Shown here piece by piece: positions 35,323 through 43,556 of a stretch of 64,000 nt of DNA. The position numbers and the translations under genes are program-made. Under the pieces are notes generated by a model. That model saw nothing but the letters and a program-made list of their open reading frames with translations. It did no database searches and was not told the origin of the DNA. The first letter of the stretch is position 1. Each line of letters opens with the position of its first letter. Source of the DNA: Kitasatospora sp. GAS204B (GTDB lineage: Bacteria > Actinomycetota > Actinomycetes > Streptomycetales > Streptomycetaceae); assembly GCF_029892155.1 (NCBI RefSeq), contig NZ_JARZAG010000012.1, positions 62,001-126,000 on the forward strand. Direction: 5' to 3'.

Positions 35323-35667
35323 TCAGAACGGCAGGCCGGGGATGCCGCCGCCCATGCCGCCCAGGCCCTGGGTCAGCGGGCCCATCCGGTCCGCCTGCAG
35401 CTTCTGCGCGGCGGCGTTGGCGTCACGGACCGCCGCGAGCACCAGGTCGGCCAGCGTCTCGGTGTCGTCCGGGTCGACCGCCGCCGGGGCGATGGTCAGC
35501 GCCACCAGCTCACCGCTGCCGGTCACCGTCGCCTCGACCAGGCCGCCGCCCGCCGAACCGGTCAGCTTCGTCTCGGCCAGCTCCTGCTGGGCGGTGGCGA
35601 GGTCCTGCTGCATCTTCTGCGCCTGCTTGAGCAGCTGCTGCATGTTGGGCTGGCCGCCAGGGAACAC
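35323..35667 (-). CDS. YbaB/EbfC nucleoid-associated protein
   Basis: 114 aa with the family pattern MQQLLKQAQKMQQDLATAQQELAETKLTGSAGGGLV (in part) and the beta-hairpin dimer region TVTGSGELVALTIAPAAVDPDD. A Gly/Met-rich tail follows (GLGGMGGGIPGLPF). It binds DNA as a dimer and is nearly always encoded between dnaX and recR, as here. The start at 35667 is a GTG with AGGAGTGA just before it. Confidence 0.95.
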   Translation of the reverse strand: MFPGGQPNMQQLLKQAQKMQQDLATAQQELAETKLTGSAGGGLVEATVTGSGELVALTIAPAAVDPDDTETLADLVLAAVRDANAAAQKLQADRMGPLTQGLGGMGGGIPGLPF

Positions 35668-35760
35668 GGGTCACTCCTGCCTGGGTACAAGTGAGTAGGT
35701 AGCTCGAGTCGAGCCTACGCGCTCGGCAGCACCCGCCGGCCCCGGCGGCCCTGGTAGCGA

Positions 35761-37953
35761 TCAGCCGCCGTGCTGGATCTCCTCCAACACGGTCGCGCCC
35801 AGCTCACGGATGATCAACTCCTGCCCCGAGACGCTCTCCTCGGGCACCCCGGCCACGGCGACGTCGTCGGCCGAGACCTCCTCGTCCTCCGGATCCACCG
35901 CCTGCGGCCGGGCCTGCGCCTGGACCTGGCCGTGGACTTGGGCCTGGCCGTGGGCCTGCGGCTGTCGCGATTGCTGAGCCTGCGGCGTGGGGGCCGGCGG
36001 TGCGGCCTGCGTCGGCTGAGCCGGGCCCGGCGGGACCGGACTCGGCGCAGCGGCCCCGGCCTGCCCGGGCGGCGGCCCACCGAAGCCGCCGACCGCCGTG
36101 GCCGTCGCCACCGGGGCCGCCGGACGCGGGGCCTGCGGCTGCGGGGCCGCGCCCCAACCGCCGGCACCGCCACCGCCGCCGGGCTGCGGAGTCTGGGTGC
36201 CGCCGGACGGATCGACGATGCACTCCACCCGCCAGTCGACCCCGAGCGCGTCGGCCAGGGCCTGGCGCAGCACATCGTCACTGTTGCTGCTGACGAAGCT
36301 GTCCCGGGCGCCGGCGTTGATGAACGAGACCTGCAGCGTGCTGCCGTCGAATCCGGCCACCTGGCCGTTCTGGCTGAGCAGGATCCAGGTGAACCGGCGC
36401 CGGTTCTTCACCGCCTCCAGCACCTGTGGCCACATCTGCCGGACCTGGGCCGCCCCTTGCTGCTGCTGCGCGGACGGGCCCGCCTGGTGCGTGGGCGTCG
36501 GTTGCGGCGCGACGGGCGCGGGGGCCGGCGCCGCCTGCACCGGAGCCGGCGGCTGCACGGGCGCCGGCGCGGCCTCGCCGGGGGCGGCGAAGCTGCGCGG
36601 GATCGGCCAGGCCCCGGGGGCCGGGCCGGCGGGGGCAGGGGTCGGGGGGGCGGGCTGCGCTACCGGAGCCGGGGCCGGCTGGACCACCGGAGCAGCCTGC
36701 GGCTGAGCGGGCATCGCCGCCGGTGCGACCGGAGGCGTCGGGGCCATGGGTACCGCCGGGGCCGTCGGGCCCGGGACCGCCCCGCCGCCCGGCAGCACCC
36801 CCCGGCGCTCCAGCTTGTCCAGCCGCGCCATCAGCGAAAGCTCGTCCGAGTACGCGCCGGGCAGCATCACCCGGGCGCAGATCAGCTCCAACTGCAGCCG
36901 GGGCGCGGCGTTGCCCCGCATCTCGGTCAGCCCGGTGTTGACGATGTCGGCGGCCCGGCTCAGCTCCCCCGCCCCGAACCGGTCGGCCTGCGCCTGCATC
37001 ACCGCGACCCGGTCGGCCGGGGCGTCGATCAGCCCCTTCTCCCCGGCCTCCGGCACGGTGGCCAGGATCACCAGATCCCGCAGCCGCTCCAGCAGGTCCG
37101 TCACGAACCGCCGCGGATCGTGCCCGCCCTCGACCACCCGGTCGATCAGCTGGAAGACCGTCGCCCCGTCCTGCGCGGCGAACGCGTCGACCACCTCGTC
37201 CAGCAGCGCGGAGTCGGTGTAACCGAGCAGCGCGGTGGCCATCTTGTAGGTGACACCGCCTTCGGCCGCCCCGGCGAGCAGCTGGTCCATCACCGACATC
37301 GAGTCACGCACCGACCCGGCACCGGCCCGCACCACCAGCGGGAAGACCGAGTCCTCGACCTGGATCCCCTCCCGGCCGCACACCTCGGTCAGGTAGTCCC
37401 GCAGCGTCCCGGGCGGCACCAGCCGGAACGGATAGTGGTGCGTCCGGGACCGGATCGTCCCGATCACCTTCTCCGGCTCGGTGGTGGCGAAGATGAACTT
37501 GAGGTGCTCCGGCGGCTCCTCCACCACCTTCAGCAGCGCGTTGAAGCCGGCCGAGGTCACCATGTGCGCCTCGTCCAGGATGAAGATCTTGTACCGGCTG
37601 TGCACCGGCGCGAAGAACGCCCGCTCCCGCAGCTCACGCGCGTCGTCCACACCACCGTGCGAGGCGGCGTCGATCTCGATCACGTCGATCGACCCGGGTC
37701 CGCCCGTCGCCAGGTCCCGGCAGGACTGGCACTCCCCGCACGGCGTCGGCGTCGGCCCCTGCGCGCAGTTGAGGCAGCGCGCCAGGATCCGCGCGCTCGT
37801 CGTCTTCCCGCAGCCGCGCGGGCCGCTGAACAGGTACGCGTGGTTGACCCTGTTGTTGCGCAGGGCCTGCTGGAGCGGAGCGGTCACGTGCTCCTGCCCG
37901 ATGACCTCGGCGAAAGTCTCGGGGCGATAGCGGCGGTACAGGGCTAGGGACAC
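35761..37953 (-). CDS. dnaX: DNA polymerase III subunits gamma and tau
   Basis: 730 aa from GTG 37953 (VSLALYRRYRPETFAEVIGQEHV). Walker A GPRGCGKTTSARILARCLNC, four-Cys zinc module (CAQGPTPTPCGECQSC), Walker B FILDEAHMVT and SRC-like sensor segments identify the clamp-loader ATPase. A long Pro/Ala/Gln-rich linker (about 395-510) separates it from a tau-like C-terminal domain (VRQMWPQVLEAVKNRRRFTWILLSQ, in part), followed by a second low-complexity tail. It loads the beta clamp at the replication fork. Confidence 0.97.
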   Translation of the reverse strand: MSLALYRRYRPETFAEVIGQEHVTAPLQQALRNNRVNHAYLFSGPRGCGKTTSARILARCLNCAQGPTPTPCGECQSCRDLATGGPGSIDVIEIDAASHGGVDDARELRERAFFAPVHSRYKIFILDEAHMVTSAGFNALLKVVEEPPEHLKFIFATTEPEKVIGTIRSRTHHYPFRLVPPGTLRDYLTEVCGREGIQVEDSVFPLVVRAGAGSVRDSMSVMDQLLAGAAEGGVTYKMATALLGYTDSALLDEVVDAFAAQDGATVFQLIDRVVEGGHDPRRFVTDLLERLRDLVILATVPEAGEKGLIDAPADRVAVMQAQADRFGAGELSRAADIVNTGLTEMRGNAAPRLQLELICARVMLPGAYSDELSLMARLDKLERRGVLPGGGAVPGPTAPAVPMAPTPPVAPAAMPAQPQAAPVVQPAPAPVAQPAPPTPAPAGPAPGAWPIPRSFAAPGEAAPAPVQPPAPVQAAPAPAPVAPQPTPTHQAGPSAQQQQGAAQVRQMWPQVLEAVKNRRRFTWILLSQNGQVAGFDGSTLQVSFINAGARDSFVSSNSDDVLRQALADALGVDWRVECIVDPSGGTQTPQPGGGGGAGGWGAAPQPQAPRPAAPVATATAVGGFGGPPPGQAGAAAPSPVPPGPAQPTQAAPPAPTPQAQQSRQPQAHGQAQVHGQVQAQARPQAVDPEDEEVSADDVAVAGVPEESVSGQELIIRELGATVLEEIQHGG

Positions 37954-38024
37954 GCCACCGACGATATCGGGACGCACGGACAAACGCGTCGTCCCTCATC
38001 CCCAGGCTTCCCCCGGGAACGCAA

Positions 38025-38115
38025 GGACCCCTCGTGCACCCGCCAGAGCCCTCCTACCCTTGCTGCCTTCCGGCCCTGGGGGGGTTCAGAGAGATAACGC
38101 CACACGAGGGGCTGG
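38025..38115 (-). ncRNA. ffs: Signal recognition particle 4.5S RNA
   Basis: Minus strand. The conserved apical domain is visible as GGCCGGAAGGCAGCAAGGGTA with the GGAA tetraloop (complement of TTCCGGCC near 38070) and the A-rich opposite strand. The ends pair as CCCCTCGTG with CACGAGGGG, closing the single hairpin. It forms the SRP with Ffh. Exact ends are estimates. The dnaX-ffs-tRNA-Ser order is usual in streptomycetes. Confidence 0.9.
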
Positions 38116-38245
38116 CACCAGAGTACCGGATCCCGACCCCCACTCCGTCCCACTCCCCCACTCTCCGATCCGCAGGCCACCCGCACCCCCTACCTGCGAC
38201 ATAGCGGTTCGCGAGCACCCCTGAACATGGGCTAAGCTCTCCCAC

Positions 38246-38333
38246 GGAGGATTCGCCTAGAGGCCTAGGGCGCACGCTTGGAAAGCGTGTTGGGGGCAAC
38301 CCCTCACGAGTTCGAATCTCGTATCCTCCGCCA
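38246..38333 (+). tRNA. tRNA-Ser(GGA), intact; integration target
   Basis: Acceptor GGAGGAT pairs with ATCCTCC; a long variable arm (class II) follows the anticodon stem ACGCT/AGCGT with loop TTGGAAA giving anticodon GGA. T-arm ACGAG-TTCGAAT-CTCGT; CCA is encoded. The element to the right reconstitutes the 3' half, so the gene remains functional. Its 3' 54 bp recur at 61241. Confidence 0.96.
38278..38331 (+). repeat. attL, 54-bp direct repeat within tRNA-Ser
   Basis: Identical over 54 bp to 61241-61294, from the anticodon loop to the acceptor end. The two copies bound a 23-kb integrated element that carries a tyrosine integrase and relaxase genes. Confidence 0.93.
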
Positions 38334-38349
38334 TGGCTGACCAGCCATA

Positions 38350-38386
38350 ACGAAGGCCCCGACCGCCCAGCGGTCGGGGCCTTCGT
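38350..38386 (+). terminator. Terminator of tRNA-Ser at the element's left end
   Basis: 16-bp perfect stem ACGAAGGCCCCGACCG with a 5-nt loop. It lies inside the element, replacing the original terminator that now follows attR; both share the CGAAGGCCC base. Confidence 0.85.
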
Positions 38387-38393
38387 CGTCTCG

Positions 38394-38413
38394 TGGTCTC
38401 AGTTTTGGTCTCA
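38394..38413 (+). repeat. Left end copy of GGTCTC double motif (integrase arm-site candidate)
   Basis: TGGTCTCAGTTTTGGTCTCA, two GGTCTCA units 6 bp apart, recurs exactly at 61125-61144. One copy is just inside each end of the element, as expected for arm-type binding sites of a tyrosine integrase. Confidence 0.65.
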
Positions 38414-38682
38414 CTTCGAACCTTGGGTCGCACAGAAGGCGCTCGGCACCACCCCAAGGATGGCAGCGCGGCTTGTGACAGGGCCCAGGAGCTGCTCTCG
38501 GAGTTTCCCGCGATCGTAGGTCGCCCTTTCCATGACTACGGGACGGCAACAGCGCGAACTGCGGAAACAAGGCACGACAAAAGCGTTCTGCGGCTGTCGG
38601 CGCGTCCAGTCATACTGACGGATCAGGCTGTCAGGCCGCCTGCTGAACGACCAGGGCAACGTCGCCCAGGGAGGGAGCGCCC

Positions 38683-40665
38683 ATGCTGGTGCTGTCCGTA
38701 CAGATCGACAAGTTCCGGAACTTCACGAACAAGCAGACCATGACCGTCGACCCGGCTGTCACCTGCCTGATCGGGAAGAACGAGTCCGGGAAGACCACCG
38801 TGCTCAAGGCCCTCCACCGGCTGAACCCCGCGAACAACCCGGACACGTTCAACCTCACCAGGGACTATCCGCGCCGGCACCTGGCCCGGGACAAGCGGGC
38901 GCACGACCTCCTCGAACTCGCTCCCGTGACGGCGACGTTCGTTCTTGAAGAAGGCGATCTCGACGTCCTGGAGGATCAGTGGGGCGTGCGGCCCCCGGCC
39001 GACGCCCGTATCGAGGCCGCCCGGACCTACGACGACGAGCTCGAGGTCAGGATCGTCTGCGACCTGCACCGCATCCTGGAGCTGGTTTTCGATGAGGTCG
39101 GCATCGACGAGCAGGACGACCGCGCCCACCTGACGGAAGGCCGCGCGAGCACCGCGGACGTCGTGGCCGCGGCCAAGGCACGCTCCAAGGAGCTGAAGGA
39201 GGAGAAGAAGACCGCCCGCGCCAAGGTCATCGACAAGGTCCCCACCGAGCTTCAGAAGTACGAGTTGCTCCTTGACGGCGAGCTCGACGACGAGCAGCAC
39301 CAGGCACTGGTCGACCTTCTCCCGAAGTTCTTCTACTTCTCCACCTATGAGCTCCTGCCCGGCGAATGCGATCTCCACGAGCTCGCCGCTCGCGACAAGA
39401 GCGGGACCCGGCGCCGGGGCGACGCGACCATGCTTGCCCTGCTGCGCCTCGCCGGCGAGGGCCCGGCGGACTTCCTGGACGAGGACTACGACAGCCGCAA
39501 GGCTGAGCTCCAGGCGGCCAGCCTGGAGCTCAGCGAGCAGGTCTTCGAGTACTGGAAGCAGAACGACGCGCTCACGGTCGTCTTCGACACCGACCTGGTC
39601 CCCACGCCGCCGGACCCCAGTACGGGGGAGGCGCAGCCGCACCACCGCATCCTCAAGATCGAGTTGCGCGACGAGCGCCACGGCGTGGAGACCAACTTCT
39701 CCACCCGCTCGACCGGCTTCCAGTGGTTCTTCTCCTTCCTCGCGGCGTTCAGCGTCTACCGCGACCGCAAGGAGCGGGTCGTGGTCCTGCTGGACGAACC
39801 CGGCACCAGCTTGCACGGCGAGGCCCAGGGCGACTTCCTGCGCTACATCTACGGCGAAATCGGCACCAAGCAGCAGGTCCTCTACACCACCCACTCCCAG
39901 CACATGATCGACCCGACGCGGTACGAGACCATGCGCGCCATCCACGACCAGGCGACCCGGCAGGACCCGACCCTGGGCGTCGTGATTACCCCGGTGAGCC
40001 TGTCCGCCGACCCCAAGACGATCCTCCCCGTCGAAGCCGCCCTCGGGTACTCCGTCGCCCAGCACCTCTTCCTCGGCTCCGGCCCGCTCCTGGCGGTCGA
40101 GGGCAGCAGCGACTTCGTCTTCCTGCTGCGCGTCTCGGACTACCTGATCAGCAAGGGCCGTACCGGTCTCGATCCGCGCGCGGCCATCATCCCGGTGGGC
40201 GGCGTGGGCAACATGCCGGCCTTCATCGCGGTCATGGGCCGCCGCCTGACTGTCCGCGCCATCATCGACGGCGCGGAGACCACCAAGGTCACCTCGAAGG
40301 TCATCAGCGCGGCCGAGGCCGCCGGCGTTGACCCGTCCGCCATCATCGTCATCGGCCAGCTTGGTGGTCTGCCCGACACCGCCGACATCGAGGACCTGTT
40401 CACCACCGAGGACTACCTCTGGCTCTACAACAAGGCCACGGGCAGCAACCTCGCCGAGACGGACCTGATCACCACGGAGAAGCCCACCCCGATCCTGATG
40501 CGCCTCAAGATCGCACGCGAGAAGCAGAGCAAGCCGGGTACCTTCGACCACGTCGGACCCGCCCACGAACTCACCCGCGAACGAGACGAGTTCTTCGAGC
40601 AGGTGGACGACCAGACCCTCAACCAGTTCGAAGCGGTGTTCAAAAAGCTGCAGGCTGCCTCCTAA
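38683..40665 (+). CDS. OLD-family ATPase with TOPRIM nuclease domain
   Basis: 660 aa behind GGAGGGAG. N-terminal ABC-type ATPase: Walker A GKNESGKTT (31-39) after KFRNF, a coiled, charged insertion (about 155-210), signature-like STGFQW, Walker B VVVLLDEPGTSLH (about 367-378) and H-loop TTHSQHM. The C-terminal part has a TOPRIM domain: LLAVEGSSDFVFL (metal-binding Glu about 473), VGGVGNMPAF and the acidic AIIDGAE and LPDTADIEDLF. This is the class 1 OLD/GajA layout of DNA nucleases with anti-phage roles. No GajB-like helicase is next to it. It sits between attL and the integrase as cargo. Confidence 0.88.
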   Translation: MLVLSVQIDKFRNFTNKQTMTVDPAVTCLIGKNESGKTTVLKALHRLNPANNPDTFNLTRDYPRRHLARDKRAHDLLELAPVTATFVLEEGDLDVLEDQWGVRPPADARIEAARTYDDELEVRIVCDLHRILELVFDEVGIDEQDDRAHLTEGRASTADVVAAAKARSKELKEEKKTARAKVIDKVPTELQKYELLLDGELDDEQHQALVDLLPKFFYFSTYELLPGECDLHELAARDKSGTRRRGDATMLALLRLAGEGPADFLDEDYDSRKAELQAASLELSEQVFEYWKQNDALTVVFDTDLVPTPPDPSTGEAQPHHRILKIELRDERHGVETNFSTRSTGFQWFFSFLAAFSVYRDRKERVVVLLDEPGTSLHGEAQGDFLRYIYGEIGTKQQVLYTTHSQHMIDPTRYETMRAIHDQATRQDPTLGVVITPVSLSADPKTILPVEAALGYSVAQHLFLGSGPLLAVEGSSDFVFLLRVSDYLISKGRTGLDPRAAIIPVGGVGNMPAFIAVMGRRLTVRAIIDGAETTKVTSKVISAAEAAGVDPSAIIVIGQLGGLPDTADIEDLFTTEDYLWLYNKATGSNLAETDLITTEKPTPILMRLKIAREKQSKPGTFDHVGPAHELTRERDEFFEQVDDQTLNQFEAVFKKLQAAS

Positions 40666-40677
40666 CCCCTATCTCAG

Positions 40678-40709
40678 CTGCGGCCCCGTTCCCCCGGACG
40701 GGGCCGCAG
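40678..40709 (+). terminator. Terminator after the OLD-like gene
   Basis: 12-bp perfect stem CTGCGGCCCCGT with complement, 8-nt loop, followed by GTCTTTTGTG. It ends the plus-strand transcript before the convergent integrase gene. Confidence 0.85.
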
Positions 40710-40801
40710 GTCTTTTGTGAAGGGCGACTGCGCGATCAGCGAGACATGGACGCAGAGGGCCCGTCGGCTCACTCACTGATGAGCCGTTAGGCCCTTGAGC
40801 G

Positions 40802-42028
40802 TCAGTCTGCGGTTTCCAGCGCAGATCCGCCCCACAGCGCGGCACCGATCTTCTTGCCGACGTCGTGCAGCATCGGATCGGTGACGTGCTGGTAGCGCTT
40901 GGCCATCGAGGCCGAGGACCAGCCCATGATCGCCATCACGATCCGCTCCGGCACACCGAGCAACAGCAGCACGGTCGACGCGGTGTGGCGCGCGTCGTGC
41001 AGACGGCCGTCGCGTACGCCGGCCTCGCGCAGGAGCCGCTTCCAGTGGTGGTAGTCGGTGCTGGGGTTGAGCGGCTCGCCGACCTCGGAGGCGAACACGT
41101 AGCCCTTGTCCACCCAGAGGTCATGGGCGAGGGCGCGCTCGCGGGCCTGCTCCTCCTTGTGCTGGCGGAGGATCTTGGCCAGCTGCTCGGGAAGCGGGAC
41201 GGGCCGCCTCCCCGCCCTGGACTTCGGGTCCGCGGTCTCGGAGCGAGTCAGGATCTTCTGGGGGCAGAAGCCGGGCTTGCGACCGCAGTCCTCGTGGCAC
41301 CCGTGCGCGTACTTGGGCCGCAGTCGGCCTCGCCGGACCCAGGCCACCCCCTTGTCGAAGTCGATGTCCGTCCATCGGAGCCCGAGGACCTCGCCCTGCC
41401 GCAGGCCGAGCGCGAGGGCGAAGATCCATCGGGCGGAGTTGCGCCGCTTGTGCGCCGTCTCCAGGAGGGCCTGGACCTCCTCGTGCTCGTAGGGCTCGAC
41501 CTCGTCGTCGTCCAGCTTCGGCGCCTTGGCGATCGTGGCCACGTTGACGGTGAGGTGGCCACGGCGGACGGCCTCGCCGAGCGCGACACGGACGGTGCGG
41601 TGCGCCTGGTGAGCGGTTCCGCCCCGCTTCCCGTTGGCCCGCATCTTCTTGTAGAGGCGCTCCAGATGCTCGGGCTCCAGCTTGAGGAGCTTGTGCGCGC
41701 CCAGGCCGGGGATGAGGTGTACGCGGACCGCGACCTCGTAGCCGGACAGGGTGTTCTCCCCGACGGAGTCGGGCACGATGTCCGTGATCCAGTGGGTGAG
41801 CCAGGTTTTGACCGTCCACTGCTGGCCGGGCTTGCGGACGGTTCCGGCGTCCCGGTCCTTCTCCAGCTGCCGGACCTTCTTGGTGACCTCGGCCCGGGTC
41901 TTGGCAGTGACGTGGCGGCGGTCCGGGGCGCCGTCGTCCTTGACCCCGACGGTGACGCGGCCGTGCCAGCGCCCGTCGCCGCCCTGGTAGATGGAGGAGG
42001 CGCCGTTGGGCTGTCGAGACTTCGTCAT
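40802..42028 (-). CDS. int: Tyrosine-type site-specific integrase
   Basis: 408 aa. SAM-like N-terminal core-binding domain (about 60-170) and a catalytic domain with the first Arg in ALGLRQGEVLGLRWTDID, LHDARHTASTVLLLLG (the HxxR box, here as H-D-A-R-H) and the Tyr nucleophile in SASMAKRYQHVT. An insert with four Cys/His residues (HGCHEDCGRKPGFC) is typical of actinobacterial element integrases. It should recombine attL and attR in tRNA-Ser. Its start follows a GGGGGGGAT leader, directly after the excisionase gene only 12 bp downstream in the opposite order of transcription (xis is transcribed first). Confidence 0.95.
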   Translation of the reverse strand: MTKSRQPNGASSIYQGGDGRWHGRVTVGVKDDGAPDRRHVTAKTRAEVTKKVRQLEKDRDAGTVRKPGQQWTVKTWLTHWITDIVPDSVGENTLSGYEVAVRVHLIPGLGAHKLLKLEPEHLERLYKKMRANGKRGGTAHQAHRTVRVALGEAVRRGHLTVNVATIAKAPKLDDDEVEPYEHEEVQALLETAHKRRNSARWIFALALGLRQGEVLGLRWTDIDFDKGVAWVRRGRLRPKYAHGCHEDCGRKPGFCPQKILTRSETADPKSRAGRRPVPLPEQLAKILRQHKEEQARERALAHDLWVDKGYVFASEVGEPLNPSTDYHHWKRLLREAGVRDGRLHDARHTASTVLLLLGVPERIVMAIMGWSSASMAKRYQHVTDPMLHDVGKKIGAALWGGSALETAD

Positions 42029-42040
42029 GTGATCCCCCCC

Positions 42041-42346
42041 TCAGGCCGCGAGCGCGACGGCAGTGCCGGCGGTCTGGACTCGGGCGGCCATGTAGTCGGC
42101 CAGCGCCTGGGCGGGCACCCGGCGAAGGCGGCCGATCGTTACGGACGGGACCTCACCAGCGGCGACGAGGGCGTACATCGTCGTGCGGCCGACGCCGAGT
42201 CGGCGGGCAGCCTCCTCGACGGTGAGCGCGACCAGCGTCGGGTCCGGCATAGCGGCGCCGCAGCTGGCGACAAGACCGAGGAGCTGGTGCTCGGTGAGGC
42301 CGAGCGCACCAGCCAGGCGCGCGAGGGACAGGGGTATTTCAGACAT
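42041..42346 (-). CDS. xis: Helix-turn-helix excisionase-like protein
   Basis: 101 aa from the ATG at 42346, chosen because GGGAGG stands 7 nt before it. The C-terminal half has a MerR-type winged helix of the excisionase class: LTVEEAARRLGVGRTTMYALVAAGEVPSVTIGRLRRVP (in part). It is transcribed into int with 12 bp between them. It likely bends DNA at the att sites to steer int toward excision. Confidence 0.85.
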   Translation of the reverse strand: MSEIPLSLARLAGALGLTEHQLLGLVASCGAAMPDPTLVALTVEEAARRLGVGRTTMYALVAAGEVPSVTIGRLRRVPAQALADYMAARVQTAGTAVALAA

Positions 42347-42429
42347 GGGCATTCCTCCCGGCGGCGCGTGGGCAACGCGCCGCCGTGGCGACTTGGGATG
42401 GGCGGTGGATGGACAGGCCCGCTCGGCGG

Positions 42430-42454
42430 CCCCCGGCGTTCGTAGCGCCGGGGG
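42430..42454. repeat. Hairpin CCCCCGGCG-N7-CGCCGGGGG, copy 1
   Basis: 9-bp perfect stem with 7-nt loop. The whole 25-bp unit recurs inverted, with one mismatch, at 43442-43466, so two copies flank the XRE repressor region. It may be a terminator for that region. Confidence 0.7.
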
Positions 42455-42514
42455 TCTGGCAGCGGGACTGCGGCGTGCTCAAGGCAACGAAGCAGCACCG
42501 TAGGAGCAGGTCCG

Positions 42515-42574
42515 GCCGTTTTCCTAAAAACGGGCCGGGGAGGCCGTCCAGGCCAGCCATTTAGGAAAACGGCC
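42515..42574. repeat. 15-bp perfect inverted repeat between xis and xre
   Basis: GGCCGTTTTCCTAAA (42515-42529) is repeated inverted at 42560-42574, 30 bp apart. It lies between the repressor gene end and the excisionase promoter region. Candidates: terminator of xre, operator controlling xis-int, or origin hairpin. The A/T-rich arms stand out in this GC-rich context. Confidence 0.75.
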
Positions 42575-42637
42575 AGGCGCTGGGCGACGATGTGCGCACG
42601 AAGTCGTCGCGCCCCGAGTCAGGTGGAGCGTGCGGGC

Positions 42638-43159
42638 TTACCGGTCGGCTCCGGGGTCCTTGCGGAGCGGATCCCAGGGGGAGTTGGGAGCTGGGTAGAA
42701 CGCGGGCGTGGTGTCGCCGGTGTCGACGGCGATGCCTTGGGCGGCGAGACGCTCGGCGATCTCGTCGTACTCGCGCTCCGCCGCTTCGAGCCGGGCCTTG
42801 GCGCCCTGCTCGATGTCGTGGGCGGTTCTCCACTCCAGCTCGACTGCCTGGAGGCGGAAGCCCGCTTCCTGTAGCTCGTAGTCCGGCTCATCGGGGCCGG
42901 CGACGGCCTCCGTCATGAAGTTGGCGGCCGGGACGCTGAGCGCCTTGGCCAGGCCGATCACCTCGTCGAAGCGCACCGGGCGGGTGCCGTTCTCGATCTT
43001 GGCGATCTGGGTCTGGTGGAGCTTGAAGCCGAGCCTGGTCATGCGCTCCGCCACGTCCTCCTGGGAGAGCCGGGCGGCCTGCCGGAGGACCTTCAGGTTG
43101 TGGGCCACCAGGGCCTCGCCCTCAAGGGGCTTGTAGCGATGCACCATGGGGTTGACCAT
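42638..43159 (-). CDS. XRE-family repressor of the mobile element
   Basis: 173 aa with AAGGAGG at ideal spacing. HTH at residues 17-70: LKVLRQAARLSQEDVAERMTRLGFKLHQTQIAKIENGTRPVRFDEVIGLAKAL (in part). A helical, Glu-rich C-terminal region (about 95-150, AEREYDEIAERL) may form a dimerising coil. Its place between int-xis and the replication gene suggests that it controls both excision and replication, as in other actinobacterial elements. Confidence 0.85.
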   Translation of the reverse strand: MVNPMVHRYKPLEGEALVAHNLKVLRQAARLSQEDVAERMTRLGFKLHQTQIAKIENGTRPVRFDEVIGLAKALSVPAANFMTEAVAGPDEPDYELQEAGFRLQAVELEWRTAHDIEQGAKARLEAAEREYDEIAERLAAQGIAVDTGDTTPAFYPAPNSPWDPLRKDPGADR

Positions 43160-43327
43160 ACCAACCTCCTTCCGATTGCTCGTAGACGCGACGGGGCGGA
43201 TAGGAAGAATCTAGCAGTATGAACCTGCTATGCGCCAAGCGGTTAAAGCCATCCTTCACAAGACCTTCGCATAGCGGCCGAACAGGGAAAATGCTGGATT
43301 GGCATGAAAACTTCATGCTCTAATAGC

Positions 43328-43358
43328 TTGACATCGGCGCGCCACGCATGCTTACACT
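43328..43358 (+). promoter_or_regulatory. Promoter candidate for the replication/mobilisation genes
   Basis: TTGACA (43328-43333) and TACACT (43353-43358) with a 19-bp spacer, in an AT-rich stretch divergent to the XRE gene and about 200 bp before the DUF3631 start. A second hairpin unit lies at 43442-43466 in the leader. The spacer is longer than ideal. Confidence 0.5.
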
Positions 43359-43441
43359 GTCCACGTCAGCATGAAGATCCCAACCGAGAGGAGGTTACGT
43401 CGGGTCGAGCAGCGGCCCGGTGTCCCAGAGAAAACGCGAAG

Positions 43442-43466
43442 CCCCCGGCGCTACGAACACCGGGGG
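43442..43466. repeat. Hairpin unit, inverted copy 2
   Basis: CCCCCGGCG-CTACGAA-CACCGGGGG matches the reverse complement of 42430-42454 except for one base. It lies in the leader of the DUF3631 transcript and could act as an attenuator or as a protein-binding site. Confidence 0.65.
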
Positions 43467-43556
43467 CTGATCGGAAACCTCGCCACCGCCCATCCCAGGA
43501 CAGTCGAGCTACGGCGGACCGGGTTGCCCCCCGGAGCCGCCGAGTGAGGAATCGCC

